Shown here one piece after another: positions 13,729-20,200 of a stretch of DNA of 23,631 nt. How positions within the stretch are numbered: the stretch's first letter is position 1; each line of letters begins with the position of its first letter. This stretch comes from an uncultured Oscillospiraceae bacterium (GTDB taxonomy: Bacteria; Bacillota; Clostridia; Oscillospirales; Oscillospiraceae), in the NCBI GenBank assembly GCA_934661135.1, contig CAKUJA010000030.1, positions 1-23,631 of the forward strand, read 5' to 3'. The position numbers and the translations under genes were made by a program. The notes beneath the pieces were generated by a model, which had not been told where the DNA came from, ran no database searches, and saw nothing but the letters and a program-made list of their open reading frames with translations.

Positions 13729-14607
13729 TTAGTTGACAGCCACAGCGCCGGCCTTGCCGATCAGCTCCGCCTGATCCGCGCTCAGCGCGTAATCGTAGAA
13801 TGCCTGTGCCGCTTCGCTCAGCGCTTCGCCGTCTTTCGTAACCAGCACGAACGGTCTCTGCACCACATAGCTGCCGTCCTTCACGGTCTCCTCACTCGGC
13901 GCCACGCCGCCGACCGTCAGCGCCTTGACGGTGTCCTTGACTGCGGAGAGGGAAGCATAGCCGATGGCATCCGGGTTCTGCGCGACCGTGGCGATCACGT
14001 CGCCGGTAGAGGTCAGCTCCTGACGGTACTGGCAGGCATCCTTGGTATCCGTGATGGACTCGAAGCCGTCGCGCGTACCGGAGCCGGCTTCACGGCCAAT
14101 CAGGACGATCTCCGCGTCATTGCCGCCAACATCCTTCCAGTTGGTGATCTCGCCGGTGTAGATCTTTGCAATCGTCTCAACGTCGAGATCGTTGACCGGG
14201 TTTTCCGGGTTCACAATGATTGCGATGCCGTCAAGCGCTACAACGGTCTCCTTCAGGCCGGAAGCCTTCTCGTCGTCCTTCAGCGCGCGGCTGGACAGGC
14301 CGATGTCGCAGCGGCCTTCGCTCACAGCCTGAATGCCGGAGCCGGAGCCGGTCGGGTTATAGGTGAAGGTCACGTTGGGGTTTTCCGCCATGAACGCTTC
14401 GCCGAGCGCACCGATGACTTTTTCCATCGAGGTCGAGCCGTCGGTGGCGACCGAGCCGCTCAGCGCCTTCGCCGGGGTGCTGTCCTGCTTGGTATCTGCT
14501 GCGGAGGTATCCGCAGAGGTCGTCGTGTCCGTGGTGTTTGCTGCGCATCCTGCAAACAGTGCCAATACGCACGTCAGTGCAAGCAGCAATGCAATGATCT
14601 TTTTCAT
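13729..14607 (-). CDS. pstS: phosphate-binding lipoprotein PstS
   Basis: A 292-aa high-affinity phosphate-binding protein. The lipoprotein signal ends in LFAGC with Cys21 lipidated; a Thr/Ser/Asp linker runs to about residue 50; the periplasmic-binding-fold domain follows. Phosphate-contacting segments typical of PstS are visible: GSTSMEKV near 57, NPTGSGSGI near 84, and GREAGSGTRDGFE near 170. The start has AAAGGAGA 8 nt upstream. It is the first gene of the seven-gene phosphate operon and has its own promoter region, which lies behind the terminator of the cotH operon. Confidence 0.97.
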   Translation of the reverse strand: MKKIIALLLALTCVLALFAGCAANTTDTTTSADTSAADTKQDSTPAKALSGSVATDGSTSMEKVIGALGEAFMAENPNVTFTYNPTGSGSGIQAVSEGRCDIGLSSRALKDDEKASGLKETVVALDGIAIIVNPENPVNDLDVETIAKIYTGEITNWKDVGGNDAEIVLIGREAGSGTRDGFESITDTKDACQYRQELTSTGDVIATVAQNPDAIGYASLSAVKDTVKALTVGGVAPSEETVKDGSYVVQRPFVLVTKDGEALSEAAQAFYDYALSADQAELIGKAGAVAVN

Positions 14608-14659
14608 TTTTTGTGTCTCCTTTAACTTTGATGTTCTCGACTTCCTGTCTACGGTTCAA

Positions 14660-14704
14660 AGAATACTGCCCGCACGTAAAATGCAAAAGCGCGCCTTTGT
14701 AAAA
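14660..14704 (-). promoter_or_regulatory. pstS promoter region with candidate PhoB sites
   Basis: On the minus strand a -10-like TATTCT (14665-14660) is preceded by three similar 7-mers: TTTTACA (14704-14698), TTTTGCA (14688-14682) and TTTTACG (14681-14675). There is no good -35 at 17 nt, as expected of an activator-dependent promoter. The 7-mers resemble the T-rich direct repeats bound by PhoB/PhoP regulators, but their spacing is irregular, so the assignment is tentative. Confidence 0.4.
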
Positions 14705-14711
14705 TCGGCGT

Positions 14712-14744
14712 AAAAAAAGCAGCTCCTTCAGAAGAAACTGCTTT
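14712..14744 (-). terminator. terminator of the VTC-DUF4956-CotH operon
   Basis: On the minus strand AAAGCAG then TTTCTT pairs with AAGGAG then CTGCTTT (14744 to 14716), about 13 bp including wobbles, with a CTG loop, followed by a run of U (14715-14712). It isolates the cotH operon from pstS. Confidence 0.88.
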
Positions 14745-14784
14745 CCTTTATATATGTAGAAGCGATGCCCTCATCGGCTCATTT

Positions 14785-16611
14785 TTATCTGCGCTTTTTG
14801 TAGAGGAGGGCAAACAGGAGCGCCGCAAGCAGCACTGCCGCACATATGCCGCTCCAAAGCCATCCCTGCACTGCGCTGCCGCCCTGCTCCGGGTTCGGCT
14901 GCGTGTCTCCGGCCTGCTCCGGTGGGTTGAAGTCCCCATCCATGCCATTCGGCGGGGCAGCCGCACTCTCGCCGCTGTCCGGCCGCGCCGGCGGCGTCTG
15001 CCCGTCCGATGCTTCGCCGTTTCCATCCGGTGCGTTGCTTTCGCCGCGCTCAAACCCGGCTCCGCCCTGTCCGCCGCCGTTGTTCATCGTGCCCATGTCC
15101 GAGAGCGTCAGGCCGCCGGCGTCAACCGCCGTTTCCTCCCCGTTCAGTTGCGCGGCAACGCTCTGGCTGCGCAGCGTACAGAAGGTTTGCAGCGCTTCTA
15201 CGCCGGTCTCAAATTCCTCTGTCGTGCAGAACTTTGTTGGATCTTGTTCGACATATGGCGCAATCAGGGCATAGGCATGGCCGATGAGCGCGTCCCAGTC
15301 GACAGTCTCCAAAAATTCCGCAAACAGCGCATGGTACTGTGCCGTATATGTCTCATCCGAGAAAATCCACGCCTGCATTGGCCTGTCGGAGAGCACCGCA
15401 TCAATATCATCGTTCACCGCCGTCGCCGCGTCATTACTCTGGAACGTGCCGAACGCGAGGTTGTAGTCCCACGGAATCATCGAAAGCTGCCCGTCATACT
15501 CATAGAGATAGTAATTGTGAATCATTGAGCCGGTATAGCTGTCCCCGTTGACCACGAAGCTGTGCACCACAAAATATCGCAGCACCTCGTCCGCATCTAG
15601 CACATCCTCCAAGTCCTCATAGGCAGACAGCTTCTTCAGCGACGCAATCAGCCGCTTCTCATCCGCTTCCGAGATGTCCGTCTTTGCATTGTCAAAAATG
15701 TTCGCATAGCTGTCCGGGTCGTCATCGATGTATTGCAGCTTCACGTCCTCGCTGCCCATGCCGCCTGCTCCGTCGGGTGAGAAGTCCTCCGGTATCGACG
15801 GCGGCTCCCCGTCCGACGGCTCCGGCATGGTTCCGTCAAACTCTGGCATCCCGCCGTCACCGCCGCTCGGCAGCTTCGGGCGGCTTTGCTGCGCCGCCGT
15901 TTCGCCGCTTTCCGCCGCAACGCTCTGTGCCTGCCCGCCGTAGAATTCCACATTATCCATGTCAAAGTCCCCGCCGTTGCCGCGCCCGCCGCCAAAGCTC
16001 TGGCTGTCCGGCTTATAAAGCTCGCCGACGCCGCCGTAATTCCGTTCGAGGAACGCATCCTCCACACCCTCCACCGCGAGGTATAACCCGAAGTCCTCGC
16101 CATTGACCGTGATGTAGACAAAGGAACAGAGCGGCGCATCCACACCGAATTCCGCCATCATCTGATATGTCAGGTAGTCCTTCATCATCGTGTTGTCGAA
16201 GATCAGGTTGTTCAGGTTCAGCTTGTCCAGACCGTAATAGCTTTTCCCCTCGGTATAGTGGTCAAATTCAATCTTGAAGCTGTACCGCGAGCTGTCCAGC
16301 GCCGCCACGCTCGAAAGCGAGGTGTTCCCCTTCGCGCGAATGGCAACGTTTTTATAGCTTTCCCCGTCGATGACCACGGAGCACGCGCTGTATTCCTCAC
16401 TTTCGCACGTCGAAAGAAAGCGCTCCCAGTCATCCATCACAATATTGATCGTGTGGACGCGCGACGTGTCAAACAGCCGAGACTCATATCCGAGGACGGT
16501 TCCGCCGCGCGCGCCGCCGCTGGCCTTGACCGCAAATGCCGCCATAGCCAGCAGCATGGCCGCAAGCAGCGCCAATACGCAAACGCGGTCGATTTTCTTA
16601 CTCGTCGTCAC
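14785..16611 (-). CDS. CotH-kinase-family protein, anchored at both ends
   Basis: A 608-aa protein of the CotH family, atypical kinases first known from spore coat. Residues 9-28 form an N-terminal membrane segment or signal. The CotH domain has RAKGNTS (92-98), a KIEFDHY stretch (113-119), GLDKLNLNN (127-135) and the metal-binding-type block MIPWDYNLAFG (378-388, Asp382). It is interrupted by a Gly/Pro/acidic low-complexity insert at about 203-290. A second Gly/Pro/Asp/Glu-rich linker (about 500-583) leads to a C-terminal membrane helix (584-603) ending in KKRR. No LPXTG signal was seen. The start is a GTG at 16611 with GGAGG 7 nt upstream; a TTG at 16635 precedes that site and is rejected. 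It is the third gene of the VTC operon. Its substrate is unknown; the domain is predicted extracytoplasmic. Confidence 0.9.
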   Translation of the reverse strand: MTTSKKIDRVCVLALLAAMLLAMAAFAVKASGGARGGTVLGYESRLFDTSRVHTINIVMDDWERFLSTCESEEYSACSVVIDGESYKNVAIRAKGNTSLSSVAALDSSRYSFKIEFDHYTEGKSYYGLDKLNLNNLIFDNTMMKDYLTYQMMAEFGVDAPLCSFVYITVNGEDFGLYLAVEGVEDAFLERNYGGVGELYKPDSQSFGGGRGNGGDFDMDNVEFYGGQAQSVAAESGETAAQQSRPKLPSGGDGGMPEFDGTMPEPSDGEPPSIPEDFSPDGAGGMGSEDVKLQYIDDDPDSYANIFDNAKTDISEADEKRLIASLKKLSAYEDLEDVLDADEVLRYFVVHSFVVNGDSYTGSMIHNYYLYEYDGQLSMIPWDYNLAFGTFQSNDAATAVNDDIDAVLSDRPMQAWIFSDETYTAQYHALFAEFLETVDWDALIGHAYALIAPYVEQDPTKFCTTEEFETGVEALQTFCTLRSQSVAAQLNGEETAVDAGGLTLSDMGTMNNGGGQGGAGFERGESNAPDGNGEASDGQTPPARPDSGESAAAPPNGMDGDFNPPEQAGDTQPNPEQGGSAVQGWLWSGICAAVLLAALLFALLYKKRR

Positions 16612-16656
16612 CTTTCGTCCTCCTTCCCGCTGCAAAGCGTCTCCGGGTTCCTGCGC

Positions 16657-17328
16657 TTACCCCATGTAATCGCCATTGTAGCTGACCATCACCGCGCTCT
16701 TTACGCCGTCCATCGCAGATAGCTCGTTGATAAACTCGGTGTTGTCGCTCTTGAGCCGAATCTCGCAGTTCAGTTCCACATTCCCGGCCTGCACCGCCTT
16801 GCTTTTCACCACGCAACGCTGCGTCTTGCTGTCGAGGAACGCCTTCGCCGTGATCTCCGAAGCGCTGTCCTCGCACTGAACAACCACAATATATGGGTTC
16901 ACATGGCTCTTTTTATTCGCAAACAGAATGAGAATCACGCCGATAATTGCGCTTCCGATGACTGCCAGCGGCAAAAATCCCGCCGCGAGCACGATGCCTG
17001 CCGCAATTGCCCAGAACAAAAACGCAAGGTCGAGCGGCTCCTTGATCGCTGTGCGGAACCGGACAATCGACAGCGCGCCGACCATGCCGAGCGACAGCAC
17101 CACGTTCGATGTCACCGCGAGAATGACCAGCGTCGTAATCATTGTCAGCGCGATCAGCGTCACGCCGAAGCTCGACGAATACATCACGCCCTGATACGTT
17201 TTCTTATAGACCAGAAAGATAAACAGTCCCACGCCAAACGACAGCGCCAGCGCCAGCAGCATATCCGGCAGGCTCACCGCCGTCACGTTTTCCAAAAAGC
17301 TCGACTTGAAAATATCACTAAAACTCAT
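16657..17328 (-). CDS. DUF4956 multi-pass membrane protein
   Basis: A 223-aa protein with about four or five hydrophobic helices in the first 137 residues (about 22-41, 54-75, 76-90, 100-117, 119-137) and a soluble C-terminal domain of about 85 residues. The most conserved-looking block is SLGMVGALSIVRFRTAIKEP (79-98), the hallmark of DUF4956, with an Arg-rich helix end. The function of the family is unknown. The second of two adjacent ATG codons (17328) is chosen because GGAGGG is 6 nt from it but only 3 nt from the first. It lies 18 nt after the VTC-domain gene and 45 nt before cotH, clearly one operon. By analogy with yeast VTC, where a catalytic domain is joined to membrane helices, it may be the membrane partner of the VTC protein; this is inference. 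Confidence 0.85.
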   Translation of the reverse strand: MSFSDIFKSSFLENVTAVSLPDMLLALALSFGVGLFIFLVYKKTYQGVMYSSSFGVTLIALTMITTLVILAVTSNVVLSLGMVGALSIVRFRTAIKEPLDLAFLFWAIAAGIVLAAGFLPLAVIGSAIIGVILILFANKKSHVNPYIVVVQCEDSASEITAKAFLDSKTQRCVVKSKAVQAGNVELNCEIRLKSDNTEFINELSAMDGVKSAVMVSYNGDYMG

Positions 17329-17346
17329 CATCGTCCCTCCAAACCT

Positions 17347-18018
17347 TCAATCATACATCCGGCAGGCCGCGTATTTGGAAAATGCACCCACCTGCCGCCC
17401 CGACATCTGCACCGCGTCGCGAATCACGTCCGGCAAAAAAGCGCCCCACTTGACCTCCAGCAGCGGCCGTGCATCCGCCGCCGGGACGGTCGGGCAGGCC
17501 GGGTTCAAAAACGCCGTGCTGCAAAGTCCCGTGCGGATGTCGTAATCCAGCGTCACCCGCACATTTCCCGGCGCATAGACAAACGGCTCCCGGCAATAGT
17601 CCACAAGCGTTCTCGGCCGCAGAAGTTGCCCACGCATCTTGCTGTAAAGCTCCCGCAAAAGCGGCTGCTCTGCCGCAGCCATCCACGCAATCTGCCCATC
17701 CAAGAGCTGCCGCACCTGCTCCGCCGTCATCTCCGCCTGCTCTTTCCATCCAAGGCCTGCATTCTTACTTTTCTTCTCGAGCTGGATGTAGCCGTAGTCG
17801 CCGTTGTAGCAGCGGATTCTAAACTTTTCCCGGCGGCTCACACCGTCGAGCTTCTCCCGCAGCGCCCGATCATCCGGCGTGTCAAAATACAAGCTGCGAA
17901 TCTGATAGCATCCATCTCTTGCGTGGCAGTCCGGCCGCATCACCGTCCGTAGCTGCTGCCGCAGCACCGGCAGATCCGCCGGCGCCAACGCCACTTTCCA
18001 TTCGTGGCGGTAATCCAT
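17347..18018 (-). CDS. VTC-domain protein (polyphosphate polymerase-like, CYTH-related fold)
   Basis: A 223-aa soluble protein consisting of one VTC domain, the tunnel-fold catalytic module of yeast Vtc4 that makes polyphosphate from ATP. Conserved positions are present in order: HEWK (5-8), IRSLYFD (40-46), KFRIR (65-69, alternating basic residues), LEKKSK (80-85), VTLDYDIR (155-162), LLEVKWG (186-192) and the terminal FSKYAACR (213-220). These basic and acidic residues match what is needed for triphosphate and metal binding, so it looks active. There is no membrane segment, SPX or exopolyphosphatase part. The start at 18018 is the first ATG giving the family N-terminus and has GGGAG upstream. 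It heads the operon with DUF4956 and cotH and is divergent from a two-component system. Polyphosphate synthesis is inferred from the family; another nucleotide or triphosphate substrate is possible. Confidence 0.88.
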   Translation of the reverse strand: MDYRHEWKVALAPADLPVLRQQLRTVMRPDCHARDGCYQIRSLYFDTPDDRALREKLDGVSRREKFRIRCYNGDYGYIQLEKKSKNAGLGWKEQAEMTAEQVRQLLDGQIAWMAAAEQPLLRELYSKMRGQLLRPRTLVDYCREPFVYAPGNVRVTLDYDIRTGLCSTAFLNPACPTVPAADARPLLEVKWGAFLPDVIRDAVQMSGRQVGAFSKYAACRMYD

Positions 18019-18052
18019 GATTCCCACTCCCTTCGTTCTGATTTGTGGCCTT

Positions 18053-18085
18053 ATCATAGCGCATCTCCCTGAAGCGCTCCTGAAA
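18053..18085 (-). promoter_or_regulatory. promoter of the VTC operon with an 11-bp-phased direct repeat
   Basis: On the minus strand TTTCAG (18085-18080), five bases, then CTTCAG (18074-18069): two near-identical hexamers exactly 11 bp apart. Ten bases further is TATGAT (18058-18053) as -10, with no good -35. Tandem sites one helical turn apart replacing the -35 are the hallmark of OmpR/PhoB-family activation. Confidence 0.65.
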
Positions 18086-18133
18086 AAAACCAGTGTTTCC
18101 CAAAAAAGTTGTAAACAAACTTTGAAGTCGATT

Positions 18134-18169
18134 TTTCAGCTTTATTTCAGTCGCAAGGCGTATTATAAT
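18134..18169 (+). promoter_or_regulatory. promoter of the two-component operon with an 11-bp-phased direct repeat
   Basis: TTTCAG (18134-18139), five bases, then TTTCAG (18145-18150), again with an exact 11-bp period, followed after 13 nt by a perfect TATAAT (18164-18169). The repeat matches the one pointing toward the VTC operon. This suggests that the encoded regulator binds both and activates its own synthesis. Confidence 0.65.
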
Positions 18170-18198
18170 AAAGAATAAAACCAACGGAGGCGCTTGCC

Positions 18199-18873
18199 AT
18201 GAAAATTCTGATTGTGGAAGATGAAGTATTGCTGGCCAACTCACTCAAGGCGCTGCTGGAAAAGAAGGGATTTACCGTCGAGGTCGCCTACGACGGTGAA
18301 ACCGGAAAAGACTACGCCGAAACCGGCATCTACGATCTGCTGATTCTCGACGTGATGATGCCGCGGCTGAACGGCTACGACCTCGCGCGGCAGGTGCGCG
18401 CGGAGCGCTGTGCCACACCGATTCTGATGCTGACCGCAAAATCCGAGCTGGAGGACCGCATCGAGGGTCTCAACGCCGGCGCGGACTACTATCTCACCAA
18501 ACCCTTTGACACGCGCGAGCTGCTCGCCTGCATCAATGCCCTGCTCCGTCGGCAGGGAAACCAGGTCGACGAGCTATGCTACGGCAACACGGCGCTGGAG
18601 CTTGCTTCCGGGATGCTGGTGTGCGGCGCGGAGCGCGTTCGCCTGTCGGCCAAGGAGTTTGACATCATGCGCTTCCTGCTGCAATCCAAGGGCAATAACC
18701 TCTCCAAGGAGGTCATTCTCGCCCGCGTCTGGGGGTACGACTCCAACGCCGTCGAGAACCACGTCGAGGTCTACGTCGGCTTTCTGCGCAAGAAACTGTC
18801 CTCCATCGGCTCCAACATCCGCATTGAAGCCGTCCGCAAGCTCGGCTACCATCTGGAGGTGGCGGATACATGA
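18199..18873 (+). CDS. OmpR/PhoB-family response regulator
   Basis: A 224-aa regulator. The receiver domain has the acidic residues in VEDE (6-9), phospho-acceptor Asp51 in LILDVMMP, the LTA switch segment near 78 and Lys in YYLTKPFD. The winged-helix DNA-binding domain occupies about 125-222 (LSAKEFDIMRFLL, then ENHVEVYVGFLRKKL). The start at 18199 has GGAGG 8 nt upstream. The kinase gene overlaps it by 4 nt. It is divergent from the VTC-DUF4956-CotH operon across a 180-bp region holding matched tandem repeats, so that operon is its likely target. It is a different protein from the PhoB-type regulator at 9866-10543. Confidence 0.95.
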   Translation: MKILIVEDEVLLANSLKALLEKKGFTVEVAYDGETGKDYAETGIYDLLILDVMMPRLNGYDLARQVRAERCATPILMLTAKSELEDRIEGLNAGADYYLTKPFDTRELLACINALLRRQGNQVDELCYGNTALELASGMLVCGAERVRLSAKEFDIMRFLLQSKGNNLSKEVILARVWGYDSNAVENHVEVYVGFLRKKLSSIGSNIRIEAVRKLGYHLEVADT

Positions 18874-20075
18874 TCAAAAAGCTCCGCATCCAGTTCGTCT
18901 CCATCATCATGGCGCTGCTCACGCTGCTGTTCGGCTGCACCCTCGGCCTGAACTACTACTTCACGAAGCAGAGTCTCGAAAAGGAAAGTCTCGACATGAT
19001 GGACACGCTCTCCTCCAGTCCCTTCCAGCTCGGGCGGCTCGATGAAGTCTCCAAGCGCGTCAAGCTTCCCTACTGTATGCTGCAAATCGGCACGCATGGG
19101 GAGTTGCTGGCCACCAACGGCGGCTATTACGATCTGTCCGATCAGGACTTTCTCAACGAGCTGATCGCCGTCGCCTATTCCTCCACCGACGCGCAGGGCG
19201 AAATCCCGCAGTATAACCTCCGCTATGGGCGCTATCTGCTGCAAAGCGGCCAGCGGCTCGTCTTTGTGGACACCACCAGCGAACAGGCCACGCTGCGCCA
19301 CCTGCTCAAAACCAGCCTGCTGCTCGGCGTTGCCGGTCTGTTGCTCTTTTTCAGCATCAGCCTGCTGCTCGCGCGCTGGATCGTCCGTCCGGTCGAAACC
19401 GCGTGGCAGCAGCAAAAGCAGTTCGTGGCCGACGCCTCGCACGAGCTGAAAACACCGCTGACCGTCATTATGACCAACGCCGAGCTGCTGGAAAGTCCCG
19501 ACTATCCGCCCGACAGCCATGCGCAGTTCGCCGCAAACATCCACACAATGTCGCAGCAGATGCGCGGCCTTGTGGAAAATCTGCTGAGCATGGCGCGGCT
19601 CGACCAGCGCCAGCCGCATCAGCATACCGCCGTCGACCTGAGCAAGCTCGTCTCCGACGCCGTCCTCCCCTTTGAAGCCGTGTTCTTCGAGCAGGACTTG
19701 ACACTGGAAACGGACATCGCACCGGACGTCACCGTGCAGGGCGACCTCACACAGCTCCGGCAGGTCGTGGAAATCCTGCTGGATAACGCCCAGAAATACG
19801 CCGTTTCCCCCGGCACGGTGCGCGTCGCGCTCGCCGCCCCACATGGGCGGCACGTACTGCTCTGCGTCGCGGATACCGGCGCACCGATGACCCCGGAGGA
19901 CTGCAAAAATATTTTCAAGCGCTTCTACCGGCTTGACGAAGCGCGCTGCCGCGACGGCAGCTTTGGTCTCGGTCTTTCCATCGCGCAGAGCATCGTAGAA
20001 GCGCACCACGGAAAAATCTGGGCAGAAAGCCGCGACGGATTCAACTCCTTCTTTGTCGAGCTTCCCCTCGGCTGA
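18870..20075 (+). CDS. sensor histidine kinase, partner of the upstream regulator
   Basis: A 401-aa membrane kinase. Transmembrane helices are at about 8-30 and 148-170, enclosing an extracytoplasmic sensor of about 115 residues (31-147) with no recognised domain. HisKA has SHELKTPL with His191. The ATPase domain has an N-box EILLDNAQKYA, G1 VADTGAPM, F-box IFKRFYRLD and G2 GSFGLGLSI. No PAS domain is present, and the linker from the second helix to HisKA is very short, so there is little room for a full HAMP domain. The ATG overlaps the regulator stop (ATGA). What it senses cannot be told; the neighbourhood suggests envelope or phosphate status. Confidence 0.95.
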   Translation: MIKKLRIQFVSIIMALLTLLFGCTLGLNYYFTKQSLEKESLDMMDTLSSSPFQLGRLDEVSKRVKLPYCMLQIGTHGELLATNGGYYDLSDQDFLNELIAVAYSSTDAQGEIPQYNLRYGRYLLQSGQRLVFVDTTSEQATLRHLLKTSLLLGVAGLLLFFSISLLLARWIVRPVETAWQQQKQFVADASHELKTPLTVIMTNAELLESPDYPPDSHAQFAANIHTMSQQMRGLVENLLSMARLDQRQPHQHTAVDLSKLVSDAVLPFEAVFFEQDLTLETDIAPDVTVQGDLTQLRQVVEILLDNAQKYAVSPGTVRVALAAPHGRHVLLCVADTGAPMTPEDCKNIFKRFYRLDEARCRDGSFGLGLSIAQSIVEAHHGKIWAESRDGFNSFFVELPLG

Positions 20076-20152
20076 GCCGTTTCCTCACCTGTCTGTCTCA
20101 CCACGGAATGCGCCTTTTTGAATCCATCCGTTTCTTTTTGTAAGTAAAACAA

Positions 20153-20189
20153 AAAGCAGTCCCGGAACCGATGGTTCCGGGACTGCTTT
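20153..20189. terminator. 17-bp perfect stem terminator between convergent genes
   Basis: AAAGCAGTCCCGGAACC (20153-20169) pairs perfectly with 20173-20189 around a 3-nt loop. On the minus strand it is followed by U-rich sequence, so it serves the SH3b gene best. On the plus strand the tail is weaker but may also end the kinase transcript. The rest of the 20076-20200 gap holds nothing else recognised. Confidence 0.9.
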
Positions 20190-20200
20190 ATTGTTGATAC

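Noticed and set aside
13246..14625. 459-aa plus-strand reading frame opposite pstS and pstC
   Set aside because: Antisense to two clear genes and spans their intergenic attenuator; no domain visible.
14785..14850. Possible LPXTG sortase signal at the CotH C-terminus
   Set aside because: The helix and KKRR tail look similar, but no LPXTG-like motif precedes the helix.
17347..18018. VTC-domain protein as a plain CYTH thiamine-triphosphatase/adenylate cyclase
   Set aside because: The order SLYFD, KFRIR, LEVK and terminal SKY fits the VTC family better, and the operon partners are typical of VTC-type proteins.
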